Below the pieces are notes generated by a model. That model saw only the letters and a program-made list of their open reading frames with translations. It was not told the DNA's origin and searched no databases. Shown here piece after piece: positions 9,161 through 18,538 of a stretch of 64,000 nt of DNA. The position numbers and the translations under genes are program-made. This DNA comes from Mariniphaga sp041687215. GTDB taxonomy: Bacteria > Bacteroidota > Bacteroidia > Bacteroidales > Prolixibacteraceae. How positions within the stretch are numbered: position 1 is the first letter of the stretch; each line of letters begins with the position of its first letter. The DNA lies in contig NZ_JAWLCI010000009.1 in assembly GCF_041687215.1 (NCBI RefSeq), positions 1 through 64,000 of the forward strand, in the 5' to 3' direction.

Positions 9161-9214
9161 GATAGCTGATACCTCAGCCTATGGTATCAGCTATCTTCCT
9201 TTTTATTTTTTTTC
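9161..9214 (+). terminator. Rho-independent terminator after the DUF1080 gene
   Basis: Perfect 13-bp inverted repeat (9161-9173 with 9183-9195, 9-base loop) followed by a T-rich run. The hairpin also contains the last codons and the stop (9187-9189) of the convergent patatin gene, so it serves both transcripts or constrains the patatin C-terminus. Confidence 0.75.
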
Positions 9215-10020
9215 AGTTCCCTTACTTTTTCCAAATCTATGTCTTCAAAAAGTTTCATAATTTGTTTCACCGTGGTATCGTAACCCACCTGGTAAATTTC
9301 TTCAACTTTATTGAAGGCAAAGGTGCTGTAATTTCGTGCCTCAGGCGGTTCAATTACAAAATCGCAAATGCGTTTGCTGTCCTCCACATTTTGCGCAATG
9401 CCCAGCCTGAAAGCGCGTTCGGCAATGGCTTTCAATCCCTTTACCTCTTCCTCTGGCCCGTTGTGGTTTACATGAACGCCAATTAAAACCTGGCATTTTT
9501 CGCGGATGGCTTCGGCAGGCAGGTTGTTTAGCAAACCGCCGTCAACATAAGTTTGTCCGTCAATAATCTGCGGTTCAAAAACCACGGGAATGGAGGCAGA
9601 CGCCATCACCCACTGAAACAATTTTCCTTCCGATTTAATCTCTTCCAGGCCGCTGTTCAGGTTGGTAACGGCACAGTAAAACGGCATTTTAAGCGAGGAA
9701 AAGTCATCATCCCCAATCATTTCGGCCATTACTTTTTTCACTTGTCCAATATCAATTAATCCGCTGAACGGCCTGTGCCAGTTAATCATTTTATGGAATT
9801 TACGCTCCACCAGAATTTTTAACATTTCTTTGGGGGAATAGCCGGCGGCATAAAATACGCCAACAATAGCGCCCATGCTGGTACCGGAAACCACTTGCGG
9901 TTTAATTCCAAATTCTTCCAGTGCCTGGAAAACGCCAATGTGTGCAATTCCGCGTGCCCCACCACCGCTCAGGGCAATTCCGAATTTGGGGAGGTCTTTT
10001 TTAGATGAGGTTGAGTTCAT
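9187..10020 (-). CDS. Patatin-like phospholipase
   Basis: Cytoplasmic or membrane-associated lipid acyl hydrolase of 277 residues. It has the glycine-rich oxyanion loop GGGARG (about 19-24), the nucleophile motif GTSMG with Ser48, and the catalytic Asp160 in YVDGG, which together form the Ser-Asp dyad of RssA-like patatins. There is no signal peptide. Its ATG (10018-10020) overlaps the stop of the upstream PIN-domain gene in an ATGA, so it is translationally coupled to a toxin-antitoxin pair. Whether that link is functional is unknown. RssA-type membrane lipid turnover is the default role. Confidence 0.92.
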   Translation of the reverse strand: MNSTSSKKDLPKFGIALSGGGARGIAHIGVFQALEEFGIKPQVVSGTSMGAIVGVFYAAGYSPKEMLKILVERKFHKMINWHRPFSGLIDIGQVKKVMAEMIGDDDFSSLKMPFYCAVTNLNSGLEEIKSEGKLFQWVMASASIPVVFEPQIIDGQTYVDGGLLNNLPAEAIREKCQVLIGVHVNHNGPEEEVKGLKAIAERAFRLGIAQNVEDSKRICDFVIEPPEARNYSTFAFNKVEEIYQVGYDTTVKQIMKLFEDIDLEKVRELKKNKKEDS

Positions 10021-10445
10021 TTCTGTTCTGCAATCTTTATTTTTAAGTAATTCTCCGGAGTCATTACTCCTAACCTGCTGTTTTTAAAATCCTTGATATT
10101 CCGGGTAATAATAACATCAATATCCCCACTTATTTCAGCAGAGTAGTTTTGCAAAGCGTCTTCAAAATCTTTGAAACTTGAACTGAGAGCTGTTTTTATT
10201 ATTTCTTTGTCAGTGATCAGGACTTCTACTATGGAAATCAATTGATTAAGTTTTTCGATAACTTTTTGATGCCGGGCAGTTTGTCTCAGCAAATAATAAA
10301 CATTGCTTATAATTACAGAAGTTACATATCCTGCAATGTCTCCTGATTCACAAAGAGCCAAAATTCTGGCAGCTTCATCTGAAAAAGGTTTTCTGTCAAA
10401 AAAGAAATCCAGAATAACATCGGTATCAACAAGAACTCTTTTCAT
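10017..10445 (-). CDS. PIN-domain toxin (VapC-like)
   Basis: PIN-domain ribonuclease of 142 residues, the predicted toxin of a type II pair. The start RVLVDTDVILDFFFDRKPF carries the first acidic metal ligands (Asp7, Asp9). SDEAARIL matches the next PIN segment, and DIDVIITRNIKDF near residue 119 gives the C-terminal acidic and Arg residues. The antitoxin gene lies three bases upstream. The stop overlaps the start of the patatin gene (ATGA). The target RNA cannot be inferred. Confidence 0.88.
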   Translation of the reverse strand: MKRVLVDTDVILDFFFDRKPFSDEAARILALCESGDIAGYVTSVIISNVYYLLRQTARHQKVIEKLNQLISIVEVLITDKEIIKTALSSSFKDFEDALQNYSAEISGDIDVIITRNIKDFKNSRLGVMTPENYLKIKIAEQK

Positions 10446-10448
10446 TAT

Positions 10449-10697
10449 TTAAAGGTATTTCTTTGCAAGATTTTTTGAAATTTCACTTTTATAATCGAAG
10501 TTTTTGGGAGCTTTAAAAGACCCTTTTAATGATTTTACCAATGGTGTTAATTCAATATCCTTTTTTTCTTCTTCTTTCGTAATCACTTTCAGGTAGTTCT
10601 CAATAATATCAGACAGACTTCTTCCTTTTTCTGAGGCATATTTTTTGGCTTTCTCAATAACTGACTGCTCAATAGTCAGTGTCAGTTTTGTATTCAT
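10449..10697 (-). CDS. Antitoxin with ribbon-helix-helix-like N-terminus (DUF6364-like)
   Basis: 82 residues, directly upstream of the PIN toxin. The start NTKLTLTIEQSVIEKAKKYA is a strand-helix pattern, and GRSLSDIIENYL is the second helix of a ribbon-helix-helix DNA-binding fold, as in DUF6364 antitoxins. The Lys-rich tail would wrap the toxin. The pair probably autoregulates from the 182-base space upstream. GGAGTG lies just before the ATG on the minus strand. Confidence 0.85.
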   Translation of the reverse strand: MNTKLTLTIEQSVIEKAKKYASEKGRSLSDIIENYLKVITKEEEKKDIELTPLVKSLKGSFKAPKNFDYKSEISKNLAKKYL

Positions 10698-10852
10698 TTA
10701 ACACTCCTCCAATTAGTGAATTTTATAGTGTAAATTTAATACAAATTCAATACACGTGCAAATAGTGTTTTATCTACACGTGGTCACATTTTGTTTTTTT
10801 TCTTCAACCCAAACAAAATGAGCACATCAGTCACCTTTTCATCCATTCTTCT

Positions 10853-10860
10853 TATTTTTG
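10853..10860 (+). promoter_or_regulatory. Candidate -7 box for mfd (TATTTTTG)
   Basis: Exact TAnnTTTG match 19 bases before the proposed TTG start of mfd. Transcription would begin only about a dozen bases before that codon, which supports the TTG as the real start. Confidence 0.5.
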
Positions 10861-10879
10861 CCAAAATTTTCCGAGAAAT

Positions 10880-13800
10880 TTGGAACCTGTAACGTTTCTC
10901 AAATACTTTAAGGGGCAGAAACATTTTGCCGAACTGGCAAAAAAACTCGCTGCCCCCCCGGGTGAAAAAATCCACCTGCACGGAATTATTGGCTCTGCCA
11001 AAACCATTTTAACAGCCAATCTGTATCAGGCACTCAACCAAAACATGTTACTGTTGCTCAACGACCGAGAAGAAGCCGCCTATTTTTTCAACGACCTGAA
11101 TAACCTGGGACTTGGGGAAATCACTCTGTTTTTTCCGTCATCGTACAAACGCTCCATTCAATACGGTCAGCCTGAGCAGGAAAACATTGTCCAGAGGACC
11201 GAAACGCTAAACAAGTTGCGCGACAACGAAACCACTAACATAGTGGTCACTTACCCCGAAGCGCTGATTGAAACCGTGATTTCGCAAACTAACCTGGAGT
11301 TAAACACCTTACAGGTAGCCACCGGCGATAAAATTTCCATCGAGTTTATTAACGAATTTTTGTATGAATACGGTTTCGAGCGGGTGGATTTTGTCTATGA
11401 ACCCGGCCAGTTTGCGGTGAGAGGAAGTATTGTGGATGTTTTTTCCTACTCTAACGAAGATCCTTACCGACTCGACTTTTTTGGCGACGAGGTGGAATCC
11501 ATCCGCAGTTTCAATATAGACAATCAGATTTCAAAGGAAACGTTCCAAAAGATAACCATAATCCCCAACATTCAAAACGAAAAACTGGAAGGCAGCCGGG
11601 TTTCGCTTTTTGAGTTTCTTCCTGAAAATACACTTTATTTTGGCGACAACCTGAATCAGTGTTTTCACCAGGTAAACGATGTGCACCGGCAGACCATTCT
11701 GGCCAAAGCCGAAGAGGAAAATTTGCCGGAGAGAATTGTTACAGGCGATACATTAAAAAAACAACTGCAACCCAAAACCGTTTGCGACTGGGGCACCGAC
11801 CTTTGTTTCGAACCGGATTCGATTTTTAAATTCTCTTACGCCCGTCAGCCGGTTTTCAATAAAAATTTCAATTTACTGGGCGAAAATCTGGAAGAACACC
11901 AAAACGATGGATACGAGGTTTTTGTTCTTTCGAACCAGGAAAAGCAAATAGAACGGTTGCAGGCTATTTTTCGCGACATTAAAGCAACCGTGCATTTCAA
12001 ACCGGTATATTTTACGCTACACGAAGGTTTTGTGGATCACGACCTGAAAATTTGCTGCTACACCGACCACCAGATTTTTGAACGCTACCACCGGTTTAAA
12101 CTGAAAACCCGGAAAGCCCAGCGCGAAGCCATTTCCATGAAGGAGCTGAGTATGCTGCACCCCGGCGATTACGTAGTACACATCGATCACGGTATTGGGA
12201 AATTTGCCGGGCTGGTTCGCACCGAAACCAACGGCAAAATGCAGGAAGCTATTCGTTTGGTTTACAAAAACAACGATTCGCTGCTGGTGAACATTCACTC
12301 GCTTCACCGCATTTCAAAATACAAAGGGAAGGATGGATCCGAACCCACACTGAACAAACTGGGCACCGGCGCCTGGCAAAAAATGAAAAACCGCACCAAG
12401 GATAAGGTGAAAGACATTGCCAAAGAGTTGATTTCCCTGTATGCCGAACGTCTGGCCGAAAAAGGATTCGCCTTTTCGCCCGACTCGTACCTGCAAACCG
12501 AGTTGGAGGCTTCATTCATTTACGAAGACACGCCCGACCAGGAAAAAGCCACCACTGCCGTGAAGGAAGATATGGAAAAACTAATACCCATGGACAGGCT
12601 GGTCTGCGGCGATGTGGGTTTCGGTAAAACCGAAGTGGCCATCCGGGCAGCGTTTAAAGCCGTAACCGACAGCAAGCAGGTGGCGGTGCTGGTACCAACT
12701 ACCATTCTGGCATTGCAGCACTACAAAACATTTTCGGAACGGCTTTCCGATTTTCCGGTGCGTGTGGAATATATTAGCCGGTTTAAATCTGCTGCCGAAA
12801 TAAAACAAACCCTTGCCGACGTGGCTTCCGGGAAAGTGGACATCCTAATCGGTACACACAGGCTGGTGAGCAAAGATGTAAAATTCAAAGACCTGGGACT
12901 GCTTATTATCGACGAGGAGCAGAAATTTGGGGTTTCGGTAAAAGAAAAATTGAAACGGTTGAAAGTAAATGTGGATACATTAACACTGACTGCCACGCCC
13001 ATTCCGCGAACTTTGCAGTTTTCGCTGATGGGCGCCCGCGATTTGTCCATCATTCAAACGCCGCCGCCCAACCGTTATCCCATTATTACCGAGGTGCACG
13101 GATTTAACGAGCAGCTCATCCGTGAGGCCATTTTATATGAAGTGGCACGCAACGGACAGGTGTTTTTTATTCATAACCGGGTACAAAACATTATTGAGGT
13201 AGAAAACACCATCAAACGGATTGTGCCGGGCGTTTCAACCGCTGTTGGTCACGGCCAGATGGAAGGTCACCAACTGGAAAAAGTGATGCTGGGTTTTATT
13301 AACGGCGATTACGATGTGCTGGTGGCAACCACCATCATCGAGTCGGGACTTGACATTCCCAATGCCAACACAATGATTATCAACCATGCCGAAAACTACG
13401 GACTGAGTGACCTGCACCAGTTGCGGGGTAGGGTGGGGCGTTCCAATAAAAAAGCATTCTGCTACCTGATTACACCGCCGCTGTCAACCCTTAGTTCCGA
13501 AGCCAGACGAAGACTCAAAGCTATTGAGGAATTTTCCGATTTGGGCAGTGGTTTCAACATTGCCATGCAAGACCTCGATATCCGCGGGGCCGGAAATCTG
13601 CTGGGCGCCGAACAAAGCGGCTTTATTGCCGACATCGGGTTTGAAACCTACCACCGCATACTCAACGAAGCGGTTCAGGAACTACGGCAGGAAGAGTTCA
13701 AGGGCGTTTTCAAAGAGCATGATCAGAAACAAGCACAAGCTTTTATTAATATTAAATTTACGCAGGATTGCCAAATCGATACCGACATGGAACTGCTGTT

Positions 13801-14233
13801 CCCGCAAAATTACATTCCCGGAAGCTCTGAACGGATGCTGCTTTACCGTGAACTGGATAACATTGAAAACGGAAAACAACTGGAACAATTCCGCGGCGGA
13901 CTGGAAGACCGGTTTGGTGAACTTCCCCCGGAAACCCGCGAACTGCTCGAAGTGGTGAAACTCCGCTGGAAAGCCATTGAACTGGGCATGGAAAAAATAA
14001 TTCTGAAAGAAGGCAAAATGATTTGCTATTTTATTTCCGACCAGCAGTCGCCGTTTTACCAGTCTGCGCTGTTTCTGAAAATCGTACAATACATTCAGCA
14101 AGGCAAAACCAAAGGACAGATGCGTGAGCGAAATCATAAACTCACACTCACTTTCTCCAATGTACCGAATGTGGAAACTGCAGGGTATATTTTGGAGGAG
14201 ATGATTGGAGAGGTTGCTGTAAAAACGGAATAA
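10880..14233 (+). CDS. mfd: Transcription-repair coupling factor Mfd
   Basis: Motor ATPase that removes stalled RNA polymerase from lesions and recruits UvrA. 1117 residues from a TTG start; the next in-frame Met is about 50 residues in, inside conserved sequence. The order is complete: a UvrB-homologous N-terminal module with DFFGDEVESIRSF, the CarD-like RNA polymerase interaction domain (about 427-490, HPGDYVVHIDHGIGKFAGLV), a DEAD motor with Walker A GDVGFGKTEV (about 577) and DEEQKFG (about 678), a helicase C domain with TTIIESGLDIPNANT and LRGRVGRS, and the C-terminal TRCF domain (about 960-1060). It is a single gene with its own promoter-like box. The length is normal for Bacteroidota. 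Confidence 0.97.
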   Translation: MEPVTFLKYFKGQKHFAELAKKLAAPPGEKIHLHGIIGSAKTILTANLYQALNQNMLLLLNDREEAAYFFNDLNNLGLGEITLFFPSSYKRSIQYGQPEQENIVQRTETLNKLRDNETTNIVVTYPEALIETVISQTNLELNTLQVATGDKISIEFINEFLYEYGFERVDFVYEPGQFAVRGSIVDVFSYSNEDPYRLDFFGDEVESIRSFNIDNQISKETFQKITIIPNIQNEKLEGSRVSLFEFLPENTLYFGDNLNQCFHQVNDVHRQTILAKAEEENLPERIVTGDTLKKQLQPKTVCDWGTDLCFEPDSIFKFSYARQPVFNKNFNLLGENLEEHQNDGYEVFVLSNQEKQIERLQAIFRDIKATVHFKPVYFTLHEGFVDHDLKICCYTDHQIFERYHRFKLKTRKAQREAISMKELSMLHPGDYVVHIDHGIGKFAGLVRTETNGKMQEAIRLVYKNNDSLLVNIHSLHRISKYKGKDGSEPTLNKLGTGAWQKMKNRTKDKVKDIAKELISLYAERLAEKGFAFSPDSYLQTELEASFIYEDTPDQEKATTAVKEDMEKLIPMDRLVCGDVGFGKTEVAIRAAFKAVTDSKQVAVLVPTTILALQHYKTFSERLSDFPVRVEYISRFKSAAEIKQTLADVASGKVDILIGTHRLVSKDVKFKDLGLLIIDEEQKFGVSVKEKLKRLKVNVDTLTLTATPIPRTLQFSLMGARDLSIIQTPPPNRYPIITEVHGFNEQLIREAILYEVARNGQVFFIHNRVQNIIEVENTIKRIVPGVSTAVGHGQMEGHQLEKVMLGFINGDYDVLVATTIIESGLDIPNANTMIINHAENYGLSDLHQLRGRVGRSNKKAFCYLITPPLSTLSSEARRRLKAIEEFSDLGSGFNIAMQDLDIRGAGNLLGAEQSGFIADIGFETYHRILNEAVQELRQEEFKGVFKEHDQKQAQAFINIKFTQDCQIDTDMELLFPQNYIPGSSERMLLYRELDNIENGKQLEQFRGGLEDRFGELPPETRELLEVVKLRWKAIELGMEKIILKEGKMICYFISDQQSPFYQSALFLKIVQYIQQGKTKGQMRERNHKLTLTFSNVPNVETAGYILEEMIGEVAVKTE

Positions 14234-14250
14234 TTACAAAAACATTTTTT

Positions 14251-14258
14251 TAAATTTG
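14251..14258 (+). promoter_or_regulatory. Candidate -7 box for the RND operon (TAAATTTG)
   Basis: TAnnTTTG match in the mfd-adaptor gap, giving a leader of about 90 bases before the GTG start at 14352. Supported only by the motif and its position. Confidence 0.35.
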
Positions 14259-14351
14259 GCGTTTCGCTGATTTAACCTTTTAATACTTTATCAGTCTAAC
14301 CAGCTTAGAAAAGAAAAAACCATATTAAAATTTATTTAACAATTTAAGGAC

Positions 14352-15476
14352 GTGGCAAGTAAAAATATTTTCAGAGTTTCCATAACAGTTATCCTGACAT
14401 TGGTGTTGGCAGGAATTATATTTTACCCGAAATTAAAACCGATGTTCAGTTCAGAAAAGGGGAGCGGTACACAACCTGGAATGCGTGGAATGGGCGGAGG
14501 ACAGCAACCGTTGTTTGCAAGCGGTTATGTTTTGGTTCCCACCAAAATGAACGAAATGATTTACAGTACCGGCTCATTACTTCCCGATGAGGAAGTTGAC
14601 CTGGCTTTTGAAACCTCAGGTAAAGTGGTAGGCCTTTATTTTGATGAAGGCCGAAGAGTGAAGAAGGGCGAATTACTATCCAAAATAAATGACAGACCCT
14701 TGCAGGCACAATTGTTAAAATTACAGGCACAACAGAAACTTGTCCAGGAACGTGAATTCAGGCAACGACAATTGTTGGACCGGGATGCCATCAGCCGCGA
14801 AAGTTACGACCAGGTGGCAACTGAACTACAATCGATTGAAGCAGACATTATGCTCATAGAAGCCCGAATTGCCGAAACCGAACTACGTGCTCCTTTCGAC
14901 GGAATAGTAGGCTTGCGAATGATTTCTGAAGGCGCTTTTGCCACTACACAAACTAAAATTGTAAGACTGGTGAAAACACGACCGCTGAAAATCGAGTTTT
15001 CCATCCCTGAAAGATATGCAGGCGAGGTAACACCGGGGTTTTCCATTTCATTTGACATTGATGGAATTCCAAAATCATTTGAAGCTCAGGTTTATGCCAT
15101 CGACCCCAAAGTGGATATGAATACGCGTACCATTGTAGCTCGGGCGCTTTATCCGAATACGAACGAAGAATTGAAACCGGGCCGGTTTGCCAGTGTAAGG
15201 GCAAGGCTTTCGGAAATTGAAAACGCCGTTTCCATTCCCACCGAAGCTTTAATTCCTGAAATGGAAGGAGAAAAAGTTTTTATTTTTAGCAATGGAAAAG
15301 CCCGCGAAAGAAAAGTTACGACAGGATTGCGAACAGAGTCACATATTCAAATCAGAACAGGATTGAATTTTGGGGATACGTTGCTCACTTCTGCAACTCT
15401 TCAGCTAAGAGACGATCTTCCTGTTCAGCTTGATACTTTAGTTACAAACCAACATTTAGTAAACGAAATTCAATGA
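14352..15476 (+). CDS. RND efflux periplasmic adaptor subunit
   Basis: Membrane-fusion protein of 374 residues of an AcrA/MexE-type tripartite pump. It starts at GTG, followed by a hydrophobic anchor (about 9-27), a Gly/Met-rich spacer (GMRGMGGGQQ), a lipoyl domain split by a short helical hairpin (VDLAFETSGKVVGLYFDEG, then ELRAPFDGIVGLRMISEG), a beta-barrel domain (LKIEFSIPERYAG) and a membrane-proximal domain ending LRDDLPVQL. Its stop overlaps the permease start (ATGA at 15473), so the two are co-translated. The substrate is unknown. Confidence 0.93.
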   Translation: MASKNIFRVSITVILTLVLAGIIFYPKLKPMFSSEKGSGTQPGMRGMGGGQQPLFASGYVLVPTKMNEMIYSTGSLLPDEEVDLAFETSGKVVGLYFDEGRRVKKGELLSKINDRPLQAQLLKLQAQQKLVQEREFRQRQLLDRDAISRESYDQVATELQSIEADIMLIEARIAETELRAPFDGIVGLRMISEGAFATTQTKIVRLVKTRPLKIEFSIPERYAGEVTPGFSISFDIDGIPKSFEAQVYAIDPKVDMNTRTIVARALYPNTNEELKPGRFASVRARLSEIENAVSIPTEALIPEMEGEKVFIFSNGKARERKVTTGLRTESHIQIRTGLNFGDTLLTSATLQLRDDLPVQLDTLVTNQHLVNEIQ

Positions 15477-18400
15477 GTCTTTCATCCGTCAGCATAGAAC
15501 GTCCGGTACTGGCCACGGTATTTTCCCTGGTCATTTTGCTTTTTGGCGCCATTGGAATGACTTTCCTGGGAGTGAGAGAATTTCCCAGCGTCGATCCGCC
15601 CATTATTTCTGTAAGTACCTCTTATCCGGGTGCAAACTCCGATGTTATTGAATCTCAGATTACCGAACCGCTTGAACAATCAATTAATGGGATTCCGGGA
15701 ATTCGAACCCTGACCAGCAGCAGCAGCCAGGGAAGCAGCCGGATAAGTGTGGAATTTGAGTTGTCGGTTGACCTTGAAACCGCCGCCAACGATGTACGTG
15801 ACAAAGTTTCTCAGGCTCAGCGGTATCTGCCACGAGACTGCGATCCGCCAACTGTTTCAAAAGCTGATGCAGATTCCGAGCCTATCATGATGATTGCTAT
15901 AAAAAGTCCGAAACGCTCGTTGCTCGGGCTTTCGGAAATTGCAGAGCTCACTTTCAAGGAACAATTGCAAACTGTTTCAGGAGTGAGTTCAGTAGGCATT
16001 TGGGGCGAAAAACGGTATGCCATGCGTATTTGGCTCGATCCGGCCAAACTTGCAGGTTACCAAATGACTCCGCTTGATGTGCGAAATGCTATTATGCGCG
16101 AAAATGTGGAACTTCCGGCAGGAAGTATTGAAGGAAATACAACAGAACTGACTATTCGCACACTCGGGTTAATGACCACACCGCAGGAATTTAATAACCT
16201 GATTCTTAAACAGTCGGGCGACCAGCTTGTCCGCGTTCGGGACATTGGACGTGCCGAACTGAGTCCGGAAGATTTACGGGGAATTATGAAGATGAACGAC
16301 ATTCCAATGATTGCCACCATAATTATTCCACAACCCGGTGCAAACCATATTGATATTGTGGATGATGTTTACCAGCGGCTGGAATTCATTAAAAGAGACC
16401 TCCCAGACGATGTAGAAATTGAAATCGGATTTGATAACACCAAATATATTCGTTCATCCATCAGCGAAGTTCAAACCACCATTTATCTCGCATTTTTTCT
16501 TGTGGTGGTAATTATCTTTTTCTTTTTGCGCGACTGGCGCACTACCATAATCCCCATTTTGGTTATTCCCGTCTCGCTTATCGGTTCATTTTTCATCATG
16601 TACCTTGCCGGATTTACCATTAATGTGCTTACCCTGCTTGCTATTGTTCTTTCCATTGGGCTTGTGGTTGACGATGCCATTGTAATGATGGAAAATATTT
16701 ATGTGAAAATTGAACAGGGAATGACCCCGCTTGAAGCGGGAATAAAAGGCTCGAACGAAATATTTTTCGCCATCATTGCCACAACAATTACACTGGTTGC
16801 CGTATTCTTTCCTATTGTTTTTCTTGAAGGAATGACCGGAAGACTTTTCCGCGAATTCAGTATAGTAATTGCAGGAGCAGTTATGATTTCATCGTTTGTT
16901 GCTCTTACTTTTACGCCAATGCTTTCTACCAAACTGCTGAAATCGAGGCAAAAGCACAATCGGTTTTACAACTGGTCTGAAAAATATTTTGTAAGGCTTA
17001 ATAATGCATACAAAAACTCTCTGGAAGGATTTTTGAAAAGAAAATACCTTTCAATTCTTATTTTATTAGGTTCTTTCGTACTGATTTACAGTTTATGGCG
17101 AATTATTCCTGCTGAAATGGCCCCGCTTGAAGACCGTTCGCAAATGAGTGCGCGGGTTACCTCGCCTGAAGGAGCAACTTACGAATTCAACTACGACTAT
17201 GTTGAAGATATTGCAAAATTGGTTGAGGATGTTATTCCAGAGAGAGAAAATATTACCACACTGGTGCGAGGAAGTTGGGCATTTGTGCGGGTGGTGCTTA
17301 CCCACCCCGATAACAGGGATCGTTCACAGCAGGAGATTGCCAACGAACTGACCACCGAACTCAGGAAAAAAACAAAAGCCAGAGCTACCGTGGTTCAACA
17401 GTCAACCTTTGGCGGAAGGCGCGCCAGGCCGCCAATTCAATATGTTATTCAGGCTCCTACAATTGACAAATTAAGAGAGGTATTGCCTGAATTTATGGCC
17501 GAAGTGAACAACAATCCCATATATGTAATGCCCGACGTCAACCTGAAATTCACCAAACCAGAATTGCAGATTGAAATTAACCGCGACAAAGCTAACCTGT
17601 TGGGTGTTTCCACGCAAAATATTGGGCAAACACTACAACTGGCGCTCAGCGGACAACGTTTCGGTTATTTTATTATGAACGGAAAGCAGTACCAGATTTT
17701 GGGCGAATTACACCGGCAAGACAGGAACAAACCTCTCGATTTGAAATCGCTTTACGTTAGAAACGACAAAGGTGAAATGGTTCAGCTCGATAATTTTGTT
17801 ACCCTTAAAGAATCGACAGCTCCGCCGGAACTTTACAGATACAACCGCTTTGTTTCGGCAACCATTTCGGCCAACCTTGCACCCGGCACAACCATTAGCC
17901 AGGGAATTGAGGAAATGGACAGAATTCGGGACAAAGTGCTTGACGATTCGTTCAGGACTGCACTCGACGGTGATTCCAAAGATTTTATGGAAAGTTCTTC
18001 GAGCCTGATGTTTGCTTTTGTTTTGGCCATTGTGCTTATTTTTCTGGTGCTTTCTGCCCAGTTCGAAAGCTTTAAAGACCCCATCATTGTAATGATGACT
18101 GTTCCGCTTGCGTTAACCGGCGCCCTGCTGTTTATGTGGTATTTCGATATTACCATGAATATTTTCAGCCAGATTGGAATTATCATGCTCATCGGGCTGG
18201 TTTCCAAAAACGGAATTTTAATTGTTGAATTTGCCAACCAACGTAAACTTGCCGGAATGACAAAATTTCAAGCGATTAAATTTGCTTCGGCAGCTCGTTT
18301 CCGGCCAATTCTTATGACCAGTTTGTCAACCATACTTGGAATTATGCCCCTGGCATTGGGGTTTGGTGAAGGCGCCCAAAGCCGTGTTGCCATGGGTACT

Positions 18401-18538
18401 GCCGTAGTTGGAGGTTTGCTGATTGCAACTTTCCTGACATTGTACGTTGTACCTGGAATTTATCTCTTTATTTCAAGCGAATCAAAAAATATAAGTGAAA
18501 ATGCGAATACTCCTGATAAAAATGAACAACCTGCATAA
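15473..18538 (+). CDS. RND efflux permease (HAE1/AcrB-like)
   Basis: Proton-driven inner-membrane transporter of 1021 residues, of the size and duplicated 6+6 helix plan of AcrB. The start SIERPVLATVFSLVILLFG is the standard first helix. The proton-relay acidic pair is seen in IGLVVDDAIVMMENI (about 399-400). The second-half relay helix reads IGLVSKNGILIVEFAN. The large periplasmic loops carry the porter-domain motifs (SSSSQGSSRISVEF and others). It sits between adaptor and TolC genes, with overlaps at both ends. Substrate range cannot be read from sequence. The short C-terminal tail ends EQPA. Confidence 0.96.
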   Translation: MSLSSVSIERPVLATVFSLVILLFGAIGMTFLGVREFPSVDPPIISVSTSYPGANSDVIESQITEPLEQSINGIPGIRTLTSSSSQGSSRISVEFELSVDLETAANDVRDKVSQAQRYLPRDCDPPTVSKADADSEPIMMIAIKSPKRSLLGLSEIAELTFKEQLQTVSGVSSVGIWGEKRYAMRIWLDPAKLAGYQMTPLDVRNAIMRENVELPAGSIEGNTTELTIRTLGLMTTPQEFNNLILKQSGDQLVRVRDIGRAELSPEDLRGIMKMNDIPMIATIIIPQPGANHIDIVDDVYQRLEFIKRDLPDDVEIEIGFDNTKYIRSSISEVQTTIYLAFFLVVVIIFFFLRDWRTTIIPILVIPVSLIGSFFIMYLAGFTINVLTLLAIVLSIGLVVDDAIVMMENIYVKIEQGMTPLEAGIKGSNEIFFAIIATTITLVAVFFPIVFLEGMTGRLFREFSIVIAGAVMISSFVALTFTPMLSTKLLKSRQKHNRFYNWSEKYFVRLNNAYKNSLEGFLKRKYLSILILLGSFVLIYSLWRIIPAEMAPLEDRSQMSARVTSPEGATYEFNYDYVEDIAKLVEDVIPERENITTLVRGSWAFVRVVLTHPDNRDRSQQEIANELTTELRKKTKARATVVQQSTFGGRRARPPIQYVIQAPTIDKLREVLPEFMAEVNNNPIYVMPDVNLKFTKPELQIEINRDKANLLGVSTQNIGQTLQLALSGQRFGYFIMNGKQYQILGELHRQDRNKPLDLKSLYVRNDKGEMVQLDNFVTLKESTAPPELYRYNRFVSATISANLAPGTTISQGIEEMDRIRDKVLDDSFRTALDGDSKDFMESSSSLMFAFVLAIVLIFLVLSAQFESFKDPIIVMMTVPLALTGALLFMWYFDITMNIFSQIGIIMLIGLVSKNGILIVEFANQRKLAGMTKFQAIKFASAARFRPILMTSLSTILGIMPLALGFGEGAQSRVAMGTAVVGGLLIATFLTLYVVPGIYLFISSESKNISENANTPDKNEQPA

